A DNA stretch of 64,000 nt. Origin: Nemania diffusa (Eukaryota; Ascomycota; Sordariomycetes; Xylariales; Xylariaceae). The translations under genes and the position numbers were made by a program. The stretch is taken from contig JBBPUQ010000001.1 of assembly GCA_038501195.1 (NCBI GenBank), forward strand, positions 6,262,001 through 6,326,000, read 5' to 3'. Within the stretch, counting starts at the first letter, position 1, and each line of letters opens with the position of its first letter. This document shows, piece by piece, positions 23,359 to 36,125 of the stretch. Under the pieces are notes generated by a model. That model saw nothing but the letters and a program-made list of their open reading frames with translations, had not been told where the DNA came from and ran no database searches.

Positions 23359-25002
23359 GGCTTCCTCAATTCAGAATCGACAGGGTATACAAGTCATAGG
23401 AGCGGTAGATTAGGAATGTGTCTGGTATGGACTCCGAATGGACGCGAAGAGTTGGAAGGCGATATACCTAGGGAGTTGCGCATTCGTGACCAAGTGTAGG
23501 AAGAAAGGGTGGTATCAACGCGAGTTTCACCGACTATCTCTATCAGCCCACCGCAACCCCACGTTCTTCGGTGAAGGATTGGGTTGAAGTTGGGGTAATA
23601 CTCAGCGAAGGCCGAAATAGGACAATGTCCACCTCCACACCCTTGCAAGCTGGGGATAGAGATAGTCGCGGTCTGAGCAGGGGCGAGGTTAGATAGGTAA
23701 TTCGAATCGCGTTGATGTGCTGTCCCCGTGATCCTTGGCCTTCAGATCAACGCCTTATCAATGGGAACAGACCCTATAAGCCTAGGTATACATAAACTAC
23801 TGCTATCTTCGTATGTAAGCCACTTATCTAATGCGATGTAGCGTAACATAGTTTCGCATGACGTTAAGATGCAACAACGCACCGCACGTACGCTGCCCTT
23901 CTAAAACTCTTATGATTGTCACATGCATGGCAGCTCGATCGAAGCTTCTCCTTAGTGTACAAGAAAATAAGAACAAAAAGCTTAAACAAGATTTCCCCTG
24001 ATCCACCCCTGTCGAACCCCATGTAAGTCTGTTCAGCTCGTTTATACATCTTATCTGCCATAGTTCAAAATAGTATAGAGCAGGGTAGGTGCTTCTGTAC
24101 ACTAGTCCAGAAGTAGTCGAACGAGGTTTAATTTCGAGCGAAGTCAGCGGATAAATGGGGATCCGGTCGTTGATGTAGGTGCAGGTATGGTAATACACGT
24201 AAGTATATCTCGTAAGGAATAGCTCTCTCGTGGCATTCAGGCCTGTCCCACTTACGGCGGCCGCGATACCGGCATTAGCGTCGACGATGCTTCTCTGAAG
24301 CCACCCCCCCAACAGGCCGCCCTATCGGGTGTTGATGCACGCTTAATTTATCTACGACAAGGTTGTAAGACGGCGGTGAATGGCCCCGTAAAATTTAAGC
24401 CCACCTTTGTAAGCCAAGAAGCCTGTAAGAACCTGCATGAGCGGGCTTGACGGAGGCTATATTCTTGCACCCTCAAGTACCGATACTTTTGTACGTAGTA
24501 TGTATGGGATTTCCCCAGATTCGGAAATCCGGTCCTGGCTACCCTTTTTTCGTATGCTAAACGCCGCGATCGCAAGAGGCGAGAATCGGCTTCGGCTCAT
24601 GCAAGAACTGCTGCACGCCACAAACTGACAAATACGCAGTATGAAACCTGCACAGACGTCTCTACTTCATTAGTGAAAATGGCGTCATGTGTAGATCGGA
24701 TGCACGGGGGCTCAACTGCTTATCGGCAAGAAACACTATCAGCGATTGGATTCGATGGACGGGGAGAAAGTTTTGGCAAGTTGCGATGTCAAGCCGAGAG
24801 CGTCGCGCTTCACGGGGACCGAGCAGTAACACGAGGGCTGCCCATAGAAGGGGCATGAGCCGTAAGATCCTACGCTAACTGTAGACCTATTCGTCAATCA
24901 TCAAGAGAGGGGTTGTATAGTAGTGCTGAGACCTCAGCTCTCAGGAGTGCCAAGTCTTCCCAAACTTGAGACTTAAGCTGCAAAAAACGGAAGGAAAACA
25001 GA
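23359..25002. other. Divergent intergenic region of the monooxygenase and reductase genes
   Basis: No supported gene. A 162-codon minus-strand frame near 23824-24312 has no similarity I recognise. The two ends should hold the promoters of the flanking, divergently transcribed genes. Confidence 0.55.
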
Positions 25003-26236
25003 ATGGACAAAGCTACGACAAGGGCTGTATCAGTAGGGCAGGGCGCAGCTACGACGAAAGCTGTCGTCGTGACATCGCTAGGGAAGGCCACGGTCCAAGA
25101 TGTCTTCATGCCCCTCGTGCGCGATGATTGGGTGCTCGTCGAGGTCAAAGCCATCGCCACCAACCCGACAGACTGGAAGCACGTAGCACTGGGCGGCGCG
25201 GATGTTGGGTGTAGGGTAGGATGCGACTACGCTGGTGTTGTTGAGAAGGTTGGAAGTAAGGTCACCAATTTCCAGGTGGGGGACCGTATCACAGGTTGGA
25301 TACATGGATCGTGAGTCCTCGCCTACGCTGTAGAGTCCTGCGAGAGTTTCTTGTCAGAAGCTAATACGGTTTGACCAGGAACCGGGCGAACCATGAGTCT
25401 GGTGCATTTGCTGAGTATGCCGTTGCCAAAGCATCGGTTCAGAGGAAAATACCAGACACAATGACGTTTGAGGAGGCCGCAACGCTTGGAACAGCTATCA
25501 TGACAGTGGTGAGATGAACCCAAGCCGCTTTCACTCACATACGCCGGTTGACAAACGTATCTGACGCCTCGAGCAGGGCCAGGGAATGTACAAGCGCCTC
25601 AAACTCCCACTCCCCTCCTCGCCCAGTAAGGACCCGTTTCCCATCCTGATATACGGCGGCAGCACAGCAACAGGCATGGTCGGAATCCAATTCGCGAAGC
25701 TCTCCGGCCTGCAAGTGATCAGCACCTGCTCGCCCCACAACTTCGACCTGGTGAAGTCATTCGGCGCCGACGCCGTGTTCGACTACAAGTCGCCGACCTG
25801 CGCCGCCGACATAAAAGCCCTCACGCAGAACCGCCTGACGTACGCGTGGGACTGCACCGGCGACGGCGCGGGCCTCTGCGCCGCGGCCATGTCGGACGCC
25901 GAGCCGGGCGTGTACGGCACCATCATGCCGGCCGACTACGAGCTCATCGCCAAGACGAACCCCAAGGTCGAGGGCCAGCCCTTCATGCGCGGGTACGACT
26001 CGCAGGGCGAGAGCTACCTATGGTTTGGCCAGACGCCCGTGACGCCGGATCTGGAGGAGATGAGGTACTATCAGTATTTCCTTGCGCTCACGCAACCCTT
26101 CTTGGAGAATGGCTCCATCAAGCCGCCGCAGTACGTGGTTAATAAAACGGGGGCTGGGCTGGAAGGAGTGCTGAAAGGCCTCGAGGAAATGAGGGCTGGG
26201 AAGATCAGCGGAGAGAAATTAGTCTACACCATCTGA
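25003..26236 (+). CDS. Medium-chain reductase, trans-enoyl reductase-like
   Basis: Three exons (25003-25310, 25379-25508, 25577-26236; introns 68 and 68 nt) encode 365 residues. The N-terminal GroES-like domain (VEVKAIATNPTDWKHV, then GCDYAGVVEKVG) has none of the zinc ligands of alcohol dehydrogenases. The nucleotide-binding domain has the motif GGSTATGMVGIQFAKLSG. This is the layout of fungal NADPH enoyl reductases that act in trans with polyketide synthases (LovC-like) and of related toxin-D/ quinone-type reductases. Its place in the cluster suggests reduction of a C=C bond in the polyketide or in a later intermediate. The HR-PKS has its own ER domain with an intact cofactor motif, so an essential trans-ER role is not required. 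It converges with the SDR gene. Confidence 0.92.
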
Positions 26237-26663
26237 ATCACTAGTTCGTAGAAAATGACTAGGATTTTTTCGTGCATTTGGACAGAATGACGCTTCGTGA
26301 ATATGTTTCAGCTGTATGTTTCTTAAACTATTCCCTTCACGTCTTCATGAAACTTAAAATATCTAGCGTTGATTGAAAAAAAAGGGCTTTTTACCCGATG
26401 TAGGACTATCCCTAATTTCCATACCCAATCATTTTACTATGTACTTATTACCCCTCGTTTCCAAAAATACCGCTCCAGTCGTTCCCTCTTTCGTAATAGC
26501 GATACCCCCGGTAGCATGCATTTTAATCTCGATAGGTAGTAGGACCAAGCCATTTCAATAAATTTATACATCATATAAAACCATAGCTCATGTCCATGTA
26601 ATTGTATTTGTGCTACGGCCAACTAAAGCTAGTAAAGCTGGGTTGTAGAATCAGGTACTAAAT
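26237..26663. other. Convergent 3' region
   Basis: Separates the ends of the MDR and SDR genes. AT-rich, no gene. Confidence 0.6.
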
Positions 26664-27662
26664 CTACTCCGGAAAAGCTGTGCTCTTGGCAATCTCTTCC
26701 TGCAAGCTCAACTCGTCAAGAGACTTCTGACTACTCTTCACCATCCGGTCGTAGCAATCCTTTCCGAGCACGAGTCTAGACACCTTGCCCGTGACAGAAC
26801 CGGCCAATCCTTCGCCGGTAACCGCCTCAAAGACACGGTCTACACCTCTCTCGGGGTCACCCATCTGCTTTCCGTGGATGCTCAAGAATTTGCGTATAAC
26901 CGCGCCCACTGGGTTGTCATAATGAGGCGACACCTTATCAGCGTCTCCGCTGGCGTCGGATAACTACATCATGGAGCGTTAGTGAGGGGTGCAGACAAGA
27001 CGGGTTCTTTGGCAGACTTACGGCGCTGACGAAGTTGGTGCGGAAGTTTCCAAACTCGACAATCAACACCTTGATATTGTGAGGTGCTACTTCGTGCGCG
27101 AGAGCTTCGGATGCAGCCTCGAGAGCGGCCTTGGAAGCGCTGTACAGGGAGCAGGAAGGCAGAGGATCTCGGGCAGCACCGCTCGAGATGTTGATGATGG
27201 TGCCAGCCTTCTTTGCTCGCATGACAGGGAGGGCAGCTTGCAGCGTATACAAGGGGCCGAAGAAGTTAGTGTTCATCTGGAGGGTTGCGTCTTTCTCGCT
27301 TTTGAGGCCGCCTGGTTAGTCTCATGCGCAACATCCTTGGCTAGGCTAGACTAGACTTAAACGCTAGTGCATGCTCACCTGATATCCTCACACGCAGCGA
27401 GAATCGAGTAGCCAGCGTTGTTGACCAGGTAGTCGATGTGGCCAACGGCCTTCACCTTGGCGGCAATGCTGGTCTGGGACTCAGTCATGTCCAGCTCGAT
27501 GATGGAGCCGCCGGCCTGCTCAATCTTCTTGACGGCATCGGCAGATTTAGCCTTGCTGCGGACGGAGGCCACGACGCGATGGCCACTGCGGAGGACACGA
27601 AGGACCAAGGCGAGTCCGAGGCCGTTAGAGGCTCCAGTGATGAGCCAAATTGGGGACGACAT
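26664..27662 (-). CDS. Short-chain dehydrogenase/reductase
   Basis: Three exons (27662-27379, 27298-27022, 26963-26664) with introns of 80 and 58 nt encode 286 residues. Classical SDR motifs are complete: cofactor loop TGASNGLG, NNAGYS, catalytic Ser in INISSGAA, and YSASK with the Tyr-Lys pair. The N-terminus MSSPIWLITGASNGLG and the reading VRSKAKSAD after the second strand (basic residues) favour NADPH. Enzymes of this subgroup reduce ketones or oxidise alcohols on small metabolites. Position next to the MDR and within the cluster suggests tailoring of the polyketide, but a cluster-independent role is possible. Confidence 0.92.
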
Positions 27663-30344
27663 GGTTGCTTTTGTTTAGGGGTTGGTTGGCAGGTAGGCAG
27701 GCGTCAGTCGACAAGTGTTGTGACGATGGGAGCAATCAAGGTCCAGGGCGGAATAGAAAACAGACTATGAAAGATACAGTAAGACGGGGAGGTAAGATGC
27801 AGGCATCCCATCACTCGTTTAAGAGATGGCACTAGAAGGAGGAGGGGCTTCGGTGCTTCCCCTCTCTTCGCTCGCGTCGCGAGCATAGATCGGCGCGCAT
27901 TAAAGGCGGCATGTATAGTACGTCATAGTAACGATGGTTCCTGCCTGTGTGTGCGACTACAAATATATCTTAACTCCTACCGCCGCAGGTAATGGGATAG
28001 GTCAGGTTGATTAATGTTGTATGTCTGTTGTACGCGGGCGAGCGTAACTAGATGGACAGTGGAGTAAGTAAGGGACGGGAGTGTTGGGGCAGAACCAGTA
28101 ATTACCAGTGGACAAGTGAGGGGTAACTACCTAACTCTTATCGGCACACTCCGCCTGCAGTTGGCGATCACAGTATAACTAGGTAGTACAGATGCTCTGC
28201 ACCTCGGTTGATCTGTATATGCGAGTGTAAGATTGACTGATGTCTTAGTACCCAAGAGTGTTACATACAATGGTAGCTACAGTACATGTCTAGAATAGGT
28301 AAGCCCTGTAACCCTGCCGATACCATGTGGCCGGACGGGGCTTTGTATTGGCGTTCTTAGGTAACGACATAGCGCCTTTACAGATGACTACCTAGGTACT
28401 TAGGCATATGGCTACAAAGTAAATAATACAATACATAGTAATTCGATGAAGTGCATTTAATATTGCTTACATTATTGTACACCTACCTACCTACTCATCC
28501 GGAGCTGACATTGCTTATTCAAGGGGCGAAGCCATATCCTCCGCACCCTATCTAAATACGTCACCTACTCGTACATATGTTAGGTACATATGTACATGGA
28601 TGGCCGGAGACAGGCCGGAGCGTTCAACGGGTTAGGGTACCTAAGGTACCGGGAGACGTCTCCGTTCAGCCGGACCCTGTCCAGAAAGTTACATCACATC
28701 CGTGCCAGCCTATCTTCGGACGACTTTGTTGCTGCTTCGGATATTTAATTCAAATACCTGCACTTAATCACGGAGCTGAACGGAATGCCACCCCTATTAG
28801 CCTAGGTAGTCAATACGTAGATGAATATACCCAACGAAGGCAGACGGTTGTCTATGCTACCTGAGTAGCTAGGTAACGCCTATCACCGAATGCTGTGCGA
28901 CCGACCGCTGAGCGAGAGACAGGTGGGAGATGCACCCCAGGCACACCTATATGTACACTAACTTAGCCCAAGAGCGGGGATGGACCGCCGTCGTGCCCAC
29001 ACCCGCGCGCTACTGCGGGCTTCCCGTTGCCAAGTACTGTACATACCTCCTACCCACTCACCTAGCTACATGTAGACTTACACTACTTCCATACCTCCAG
29101 CTCTACACAACCAATTCACATACATACCTACATACTTCCATATCCCGCAGACGCGGCTGAGGCGGTGCGTGCGCTGCATACATACGCGTACATACTTACT
29201 AAGTAATCTAGTGCAGTATGCATTCTTACATACAATACAGTAGGTAGAGCCTGTATGCGTATGTAGTAGGTATGTATGAGATTGAAACCGGCGAATCCCA
29301 TATGTAGACGGTATATAGCATCTACATACTTAGAGCAGCATCGTATTCCGATATGAGTAGATGATTACCAAGGCATTAGTATGCGTAACACTAGGTAGCT
29401 ACACGTATCGTACTTATGCCTATACCTACCCTATCTATCCTAGCCTGTCTCATTCGACACCTGCTTGTGCATTAGGTACTGTGCATACTTATACATGCGC
29501 AGTATACATGGAGCCCAGCTGCTATCCCTATTTAGTGATTTAGTGCGAATTCATGTAATATCGGCTTGAGGTAGTTTCACCTGCTACGTCGTATCATATA
29601 CCATGCCTTTTATTCTTCGTGAGACCAGATAGCAATATTATTTTTCCGAGATATCGGAAAATGTCGGGCGCAAAGGCCTCTCGTCTTTTTTTTCTCTCTC
29701 TCCTTTGCCCGAGCGTTGTTATATGAGTAGCTATATGAGTAGATATATGCATACCTACCTTTGAACGCCTTACAGACCCACAATACCTACGCCCTACGCG
29801 TAACTGGCTTACATGTCTAGCTTGACACGCTAGTACTAGTGTACGGCAAGGCGTAAAGAAAACGCCCTATCAGCAAGGATGCTCTGCCAGAAGCTAACGT
29901 TCTTAGTCACCTACAGTAGTGTAGAAGTAAAACGGTGTATGTACAATCACTTAGCGAACGTCTTAGCAACGACAGGCCTCACGGACCCCTCGGTTTTATG
30001 AAATCCTAAGCAATCCTAAGCAACCCAAGCTAAGAGATCCTGATCTGAGCCGAGCCCAGGTCGCAACCATGAAATACTGTAATGGTCTGAGATGAGCATG
30101 TCCCTGAACAGCCAAGATCTGCAGCCGAGAGCTGGGCTGATGCTTAGCTCACCCAAGCTGAATGCTGCCAAATTACTCTGTACACCGCTCAGAGCGGCTG
30201 GGATGAGGCCATGGGGTGGTGCAATTGGGCAGGGCAGAGCTGACGAGGCGAGTCGTTGTATAAAACCGAGCAACGACCAATGGGTTGAGGTGATCACCGA
30301 AGAGCGTCTCCAGCGAGCACTGCACTCCCACTGCAACCTTCGCG
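27663..30344. other. Long intergenic region with CCTA-type repeats
   Basis: No gene is supported over 2.7 kb. The sequence is dotted with TACCTACCTAC and GTACATATGTACAT motifs. The left end should hold the SDR promoter and the right end the GMC oxidoreductase promoter. Confidence 0.6.
30259..30265 (+). promoter_or_regulatory. TATA box of the GMC oxidoreductase gene
   Basis: TATAAAA 86 bases upstream of the ATG at 30345, a spacing close to that seen at the PKS gene. Confidence 0.6.
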
Positions 30345-32312
30345 ATGGCGCCTCCTCGATCGGTCTCCAGCTATGTCACCGCGCTTTGCGGGTTCGCGTC
30401 CCTCACCGCGGCCTCTCGCCTCCTGGGCTCCTCGTTTGGCGTGCCCGGCAAGAATGCGACCTTCGACTACATCGTCGTCGGCGGCGGAAACGCCGGCCTC
30501 ACCATCGCCACGCGCCTGGCCGAGCAGCAGAGCGGCCGCGTCGCCGTCGTCGAGGCCGGCACTTTCTACGAGCTCGGCAATGGCAACCTGAGTCAGGTGC
30601 CAGGCTCAGACAACATATGGATCTCCAAGGCCAAAGACGACTGGCAGCCTCTGATCGACTGGGGCTACGAGACCACACCCCAAACCGTGAGTGCGCGCAT
30701 GAACTCCAGCGCGCCAAACTCGGCTCCTGACTCTTCCGTAGTATGCTCTTAATACCTCGTTGCATTACGCACGCGGCAAGACGCTCGGTGGTTGCTCGGC
30801 CAGAAACTACATGATTTACCAGCGGCCAACGATTGGCTCTGGTAAGATGTGGGCTGATGCAGTAGCGGATGATAGCTATACCTTTGAGAATATGCTACCG
30901 TATTATCAGAGGAGCATATGCTTTACTCCCCCGAGCGATCTTCGCTTTGCCAACTCAACGCCCCTCTATGATAACTCTGTCATGGGTGACTGCAGTGGCC
31001 CACTGTCCGTGGCCTATTCGAAATATGCTAACTCCTTTGCGTCGTGGGCGACCGAGGGCCTCGCAGAACTGGGAATGCAACCCATCGAGGGCTTCCAGAG
31101 TGGCGAGCTTCTAGGCCAGTCTTACGTGATGTCCACCATCACGGCCGATGCCCAGACCCGAGATTCGTCTGAGACCTCCTTCCTGCAAAGGGCGCTAGCA
31201 TACCCCAACTATTCCGTCTATACCCTGACTCAGGCTAAACGGATTCTGTTCGACGAGCAGAAGAAGGCTACTGGAGTGGAGGTCGATACCTTAGGCAACC
31301 GCTACATCCTAACCGCCAACAAGGAAGTCATCGTGTCGGCGGGCGTGTTTGCTTCGCCTCAGCTCTTGATGGTCTCGGGCGTCGGCCCAGCCGAGACCCT
31401 CGAGAAGTTCAACATCCCCGTCGTCGCTGACCGCCCCGGCGTGGGCCAGGGCATGCAAGACCACCTCTACTTCGGCCCCGCGTACCGCGTCGTCGGGACG
31501 ACGACCTCGTCCCTCGTCTTCGACCCGGCCTACGCCGCCGAGGCCGCCAAGGACTTCGCGGAGAGCGGCACGGGCATCCTCACGAACCCTTCCAACGACG
31601 TGCTCGGGTGGGAGAAGTTCCCGGAGTCGATCCGCAGCACCTTCTCCGCCGAGACGCTCCAGTCCCTCGCCGACTACCCCGCCGACTGGCCCGAGATCGA
31701 GTACCTCGCCATCGCCGGCTACCTCGGCTACCAGAACGTCTCCGGCGGCAGCGACCCCGGAGATGGCTCCCAGTACGCCACCATGGGCGTAGCGCTCGCG
31801 CAGCCGCGCTCGCGGGGCAACGTCACCATCGTCTCGGCGGATAACGCTATCAATCCCCTGATCAACCCGAACTACTTCTCCGACCAGGCCGACGTCGAGG
31901 TCGCCGTCGCGGGCTTCAAGCGCGCGCGCGAGTTCTTCAACTCTAGCACCATCCGCCCCTTCAGGGCCGATGACGTAGAGGCGTTCCCGGGCCTCCAGGT
32001 CTCGACCGATGCGGAGATCGAACAGGTCATCAAGGAGAGCTTCCAGACTATCTTCCACGCCTCGTGCACCTGCGCCATGGGGCTGGCGAACGATACCATG
32101 GCGGTTGTCGATTCGGCGGCTAGGGTCTATGGTGTCTCCGGTCTGCGTGTCGTTGATGCGTCTGCCTTTCCTTTCGTGCCTGCGGGTCATCCTATGGGCA
32201 CTGTGTGTAAGTTTTTGAAACACCCCCTCCCCCCCACTGGCTTCGTACTGACAAACTCCTCTTAGATGCTTTGGCGGAGAAGATTGCCTCCAACATTACG
32301 GGTCAGGCGTAA
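30345..32312 (+). CDS. GMC oxidoreductase, probably secreted
   Basis: Three exons (30345-30686, 30742-32206, 32266-32312) with introns of 55 and 59 nt encode 617 residues. The last exon is only 47 nt and restores the family ending HPMGTVYALAEKIASNI. The N-terminal hydrophobic stretch (VTALCGFASLTAASRLLG) may be a signal peptide or anchor. The FAD motif is VVGGGNAGLTIATRLAE, GMC signature 1 is ARGKTLGGCSARNYMIYQR and the catalytic His pair lies in HASCTCAMG and AGHPMG. Potential N-glycosylation sites are present. Members oxidise alcohols, aldehydes or sugars with FAD and O2, and clustered members oxidise polyketide alcohols. The substrate is unknown. Confidence 0.94.
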
Positions 32313-32994
32313 TACTCGGGGCAACCTGAAAATAGTCTTGCATATTCTAACTGATCGGTTTAAACGATCGCTTGTATCTAGTTGTTATAGTTGAAGCTGT
32401 ATACTTCCCATATGACCTGAATATAATCACATTCAATTGCGCATGCGTATTTCATTCCCTGTGTATATCCTGCGACGTCTGCATTGTGATGGTTTGATCC
32501 CAGCAGTGCGCTCCCAGTTAAGTTATTACTAGATATTGGAGCTGAAATGTCTCAAAGATGTTGGAGTACAATAGCCTCAATGAGTGTATTCAAGGAGTAA
32601 ATTCGTTGAGTAGAACTATTCTCAAAGTCTTAGAATATGTAGCACTTTATGTAGACAGTAAAGTATGGAGCGTCCCACATTATGTATTTAACAATATGGC
32701 ATCATTCTCACGACAAAATCGTATATGAACTTGGCGTGAATGGTTTGAGTCTACAGTAGTCAAGCTGTATTAGGCAGATGAATCAAGTGGAATTGAGGAT
32801 TGAGATATTCTCTGAACTGTAAATTTGACATTTGGAATTGGATGAGGAATTTAGTAAGTCTGGTGCTGACTATTGTCCTTTCAAGGAGGGGTGCTCTAGG
32901 TATCTAAGGGTCCCACCAGTTTACATATAGCTAGATCAAGGCCCTGAGAGTAAAATACACTAAAAGGCCAGCGAATCCAAAGATCATTGCAATC
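32313..32994. other. Convergent 3' region
   Basis: Lies between the ends of the GMC gene and the P450 gene. No frame of interest. Confidence 0.6.
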
Positions 32995-34743
32995 TTAAGC
33001 CCTCCTATCACGGAATAAGATCTCATACTTCGGATCCGGAATATCCATGTCGAAGAACATGATGTTCTTCGGACGGCCGCCCGGGCCCAGCTTCAGGTCA
33101 TAGCGTTGCAGGAACTCAATGACGAGCAGCTTGCTGATCAAGCTACCCATGAACCGTCCAGGGCACATGTACCGGCCATGTCCGAAATGGAGACTGCCCG
33201 AGTACGACGACGTGAATTGCAGACCGTTGTGGTCGGTCTCCTTGTTGCGCCGCAGCTGCTCGAAGCGGAACCCGTTAAATTCCTCCGGGCTGTCAAAGGT
33301 CGGCTCGGCCAAGGACATGGGAACGCCGGCGAAAGAGATGTGGGCGTCTTTGGGGAGCACGTCGCCGGAGGAGAGAGTGTGGTCTTTCAGCATCTTCCGG
33401 TTGACAGATACTAAAAGTCTCCGAGTTAGTTTTGGTACTCGATAGCAATGAGTAGCTGGCTACTTACGCTTTGAAGGGGGGTGGAATCTCTGGGACTCTT
33501 TTAGGAAGCTGTCGAGCTTCCACATCTTGGACAAGTCAGCGTTCGTTAGACGGGAGGCATCACGGCCTACGATGCTCTCGATCTCTTCCCGTAGAGGCGG
33601 GGCCCATCGCTCGAAGTCGTTGGCCAGATCCATGAGGGCGTTAGTGATAGTGTTTGAGGTCGTATGGGCGGCGCCGAAGCTAACGCCCGTGAGCCGATGT
33701 GCTATTTGGGGGACGCTAGTCTCCTCGGGTTTCGAGGTCTCGATGAGCCATTCCAGAGTGGTCATCTCCTCGTTCTTGACCTTGACTTCCCATAGCTGCG
33801 GGTGCTCGCGACGCCAGGCTAGCGTCTGCTCGACGACGGGGCGGACGAGTCGCCTGATTGTGCGGCGGCATCGATGGATGCGGTAGAGATAGGGTGTGAA
33901 GAGCCCTACGAGAGGCCATGCTACCTTGGGAACCAGCTTCAAAGTGACGGCGCCCATGAAGACGTTCTGGGCGTAGCCAATCACGGACTTCACCCACTCC
34001 GGATTACGACAGATGTCAGGTCCGACAATAGTTCGAGCTACCATCTGTGTGACGAGCTCCAAGATCTTAGGCTGCGCCGCGATAGGGGTCCAGTCTTGAA
34101 GTACGTGTTAGTGTCGTCATTCTGGTAACTATTCATTCTCAGTCACTTCTCATACCTTGGTATCGGCCGAAATGCTTGATGAAAGCATACGACGCCTCAT
34201 TTGAGGCGGGCCCGATCTGCTGGCCGATTCTGGCAATATATTGCGCCTTGATGGCATCGATGGTAGCATGAGCAAAGATGTCATAGTCTAGCGTTGTCCA
34301 ACTTCCGATGAAGAACTTGAATCTAGTGTAAGCCTGGAACGTAAGTTGACTGAGACTGGCTTCGCTCGATTGCTTACATCTGCAGTGGCATGAGAGTTGC
34401 TGCCGATGGTTCCCGGGAGCTCCTTGATCTCTCCTAGAAACTTAGGTGGCAGGACGATAGAGGTACGGTCAAGTGACGGTAGAGTGAAGATAGTGTTTGG
34501 AAACTTCTTGAACGAGCTATGGATGATCTCCGGGCCCTGTTTAAACCAGTGTTGACGCTGGCGTATCGCCCGGAATAATGAGTTCTTCAACTCAGCTCCC
34601 ACAAGAGGATACGAGCTTTTCGCATTTGAGTCGTAGAGCTGCACGGCGAGAGTGATGGCCGCTATCACGACCACGAAGAGCAGGGAAGTGTAGCCGCCGC
34701 TTTGCAGCTTTTCGCGCAGGGCTTCATTCAAAGCGGCAATCAT
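32995..34743 (-). CDS. Cytochrome P450 monooxygenase
   Basis: Four exons (34743-34378, 34333-34156, 34094-33468, 33410-32995) with introns of 44, 61 and 57 nt encode 528 residues. An N-terminal membrane anchor (SLLFVVVIAAITLAVQLY, about residues 19-36) is followed by the P450 fold. The I-helix oxygen site is SFGAAHTTSN, the K-helix ExxR is ESQR and the haem loop is FGHGRYMCPGRF with the axial Cys. For exon 2, only the acceptor at 34334 keeps phase; the later AG gives a frameshift. It resembles the fungal P450 group containing gibberellin-pathway and ent-kaurene-type oxidases, but that is a family trait and does not indicate a diterpene. In this cluster it probably hydroxylates or epoxidises the polyketide at the ER membrane. 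Confidence 0.94.
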
Positions 34744-34852
34744 CTTGGTTGGCGGGGGGGGAACAAAACACGTTTCGTGGTAATGCTGTGAAGATTCAAT
34801 GTAAGCAATCTGTAAATTGTATTAGCGATTGAATCCCAAACTCACGTCGGCG

Positions 34853-34858
34853 CTTATA
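34853..34858 (-). promoter_or_regulatory. Possible TATA box of the P450 gene
   Basis: AATATAAG on the minus strand, about 110 bases upstream of the ATG at 34743; a weak match. Confidence 0.35.
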
Positions 34859-36011
34859 TTATCGGGAACACATACCTGTCTCGAACGTCTACGGTCTATC
34901 AGAACCTATAGCTAGACTTCTGTCGTTTGTTTCTGGCGTCGTATATGCCATTCCACATTGAGCCTAGTCGGTACGTGTATTTTCTAACTGCGATAATGCA
35001 TCACACCGATTACAAACACTGGTGCTTCTTTCTGTCGTCGGACGCGAACATGCATGTCGATGCCTGAATACTGGCAAAGTCGATAAGCCTGTTGACGCAC
35101 CGCTAGTCTCACCCCGGTCGTGTCATCTTCGTCGCCAAGACTTATCTACTGTATACATGTCTCGGTCCGCTCCCGTGCGCCAACCTATAACTTACCCGGA
35201 CGAGTCCATGTTGCAGGATTTTAGCTGCATATGTATGCATTGGGCTTACATGGATATTCATCCCACATATCCAGTCCCGCATTACGTGTACATCACGCTA
35301 GATAGGGTCACTACCAAGGCTACCGAAGCGCACGGTCGTAGATCTATGGCCAAGATCATTTTCTATACCTATTCGTGTATCTATCACCAAGCATATTGTG
35401 CAAGGCACCGGTCGAAGTGTCATTACCAAATGCCATCAAAACCTGGATCGTCTCATGCGGAGGCAATCAGGGTCCCCTCTTTCCGGGCTATGTCTGATGC
35501 ATATGATTACACGAGTTTACGGACAGCGATTACACGATTACACGGAAGAAGCATACTTAGTAAGATGACATCACTGATGCTCAAATCGCTACTCCTATTT
35601 CCATGAACAGCGATGTACATGATGTAGATCCTGCTCTAAGGGGTCTAGTCGCCGCTTTTCGCTCGGTGAAAGACTTGCCTAGACTTCCTATCTAGAGACC
35701 TACCGTATTACATTCGGTCAAGATAGGTAGCATGCAGCTGTATGTAGGTCGTTATTATAGCCCCTGTCAGTTGAACTGAAAGCTGTATCGTGATACTACA
35801 CAGAAGCATACATCGATGAACTGAAATCAACCAAAGAGATAACGACATGGACCTCAAGTAATCCGCATATCCAAAGACGGCATGGGAATGTCACTTGATG
35901 CCTCTCTTTTTGGTTTCCACTTTAGACGACGAGAGGTGAGAAGTCGCGAGCTCGCCTCGCTCTTCGCATAAGGGGATTTAGGTGATTCGTTGTTCTACGC
36001 ACGTTCCCTTT

Positions 36012-36018
36012 TATAAAA
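36012..36018 (+). promoter_or_regulatory. TATA box of the O-methyltransferase gene
   Basis: TATAAAA 114 bases upstream of the ATG at 36126. Confidence 0.55.
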
Positions 36019-36125
36019 CCAATTCTCCAAGTGAGCCTGGACCAAATCTACTCAAAGTCGTACACTAGCACTCTACTCACTTATCCTTTTATCAAATCAA
36101 ACAGCAAATTCTCCGCTCAGCTATC

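Larger units (their letters stand above)
34744..36125. other. Divergent region between P450 and O-methyltransferase genes
   Basis: Shared upstream region of two cluster genes. A 194-codon plus-strand frame at 35022-35606 has no domain signature and its composition looks non-coding, so it is not annotated. Confidence 0.55.

Noticed and set aside
23824..24312. 162-codon minus-strand frame between the monooxygenase and MDR genes
   Set aside because: No recognisable domain, no plausible splice context and no promoter element.
31309..32223. 304-codon antisense frame over the GMC oxidoreductase
   Set aside because: It mirrors a GC-rich coding region in which the antisense strand lacks stops; the sense strand has all GMC motifs.
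35022..35606. 194-codon plus-strand frame between P450 and O-methyltransferase
   Set aside because: No motif, composition unlike the neighbouring genes, and it fills a shared upstream region.
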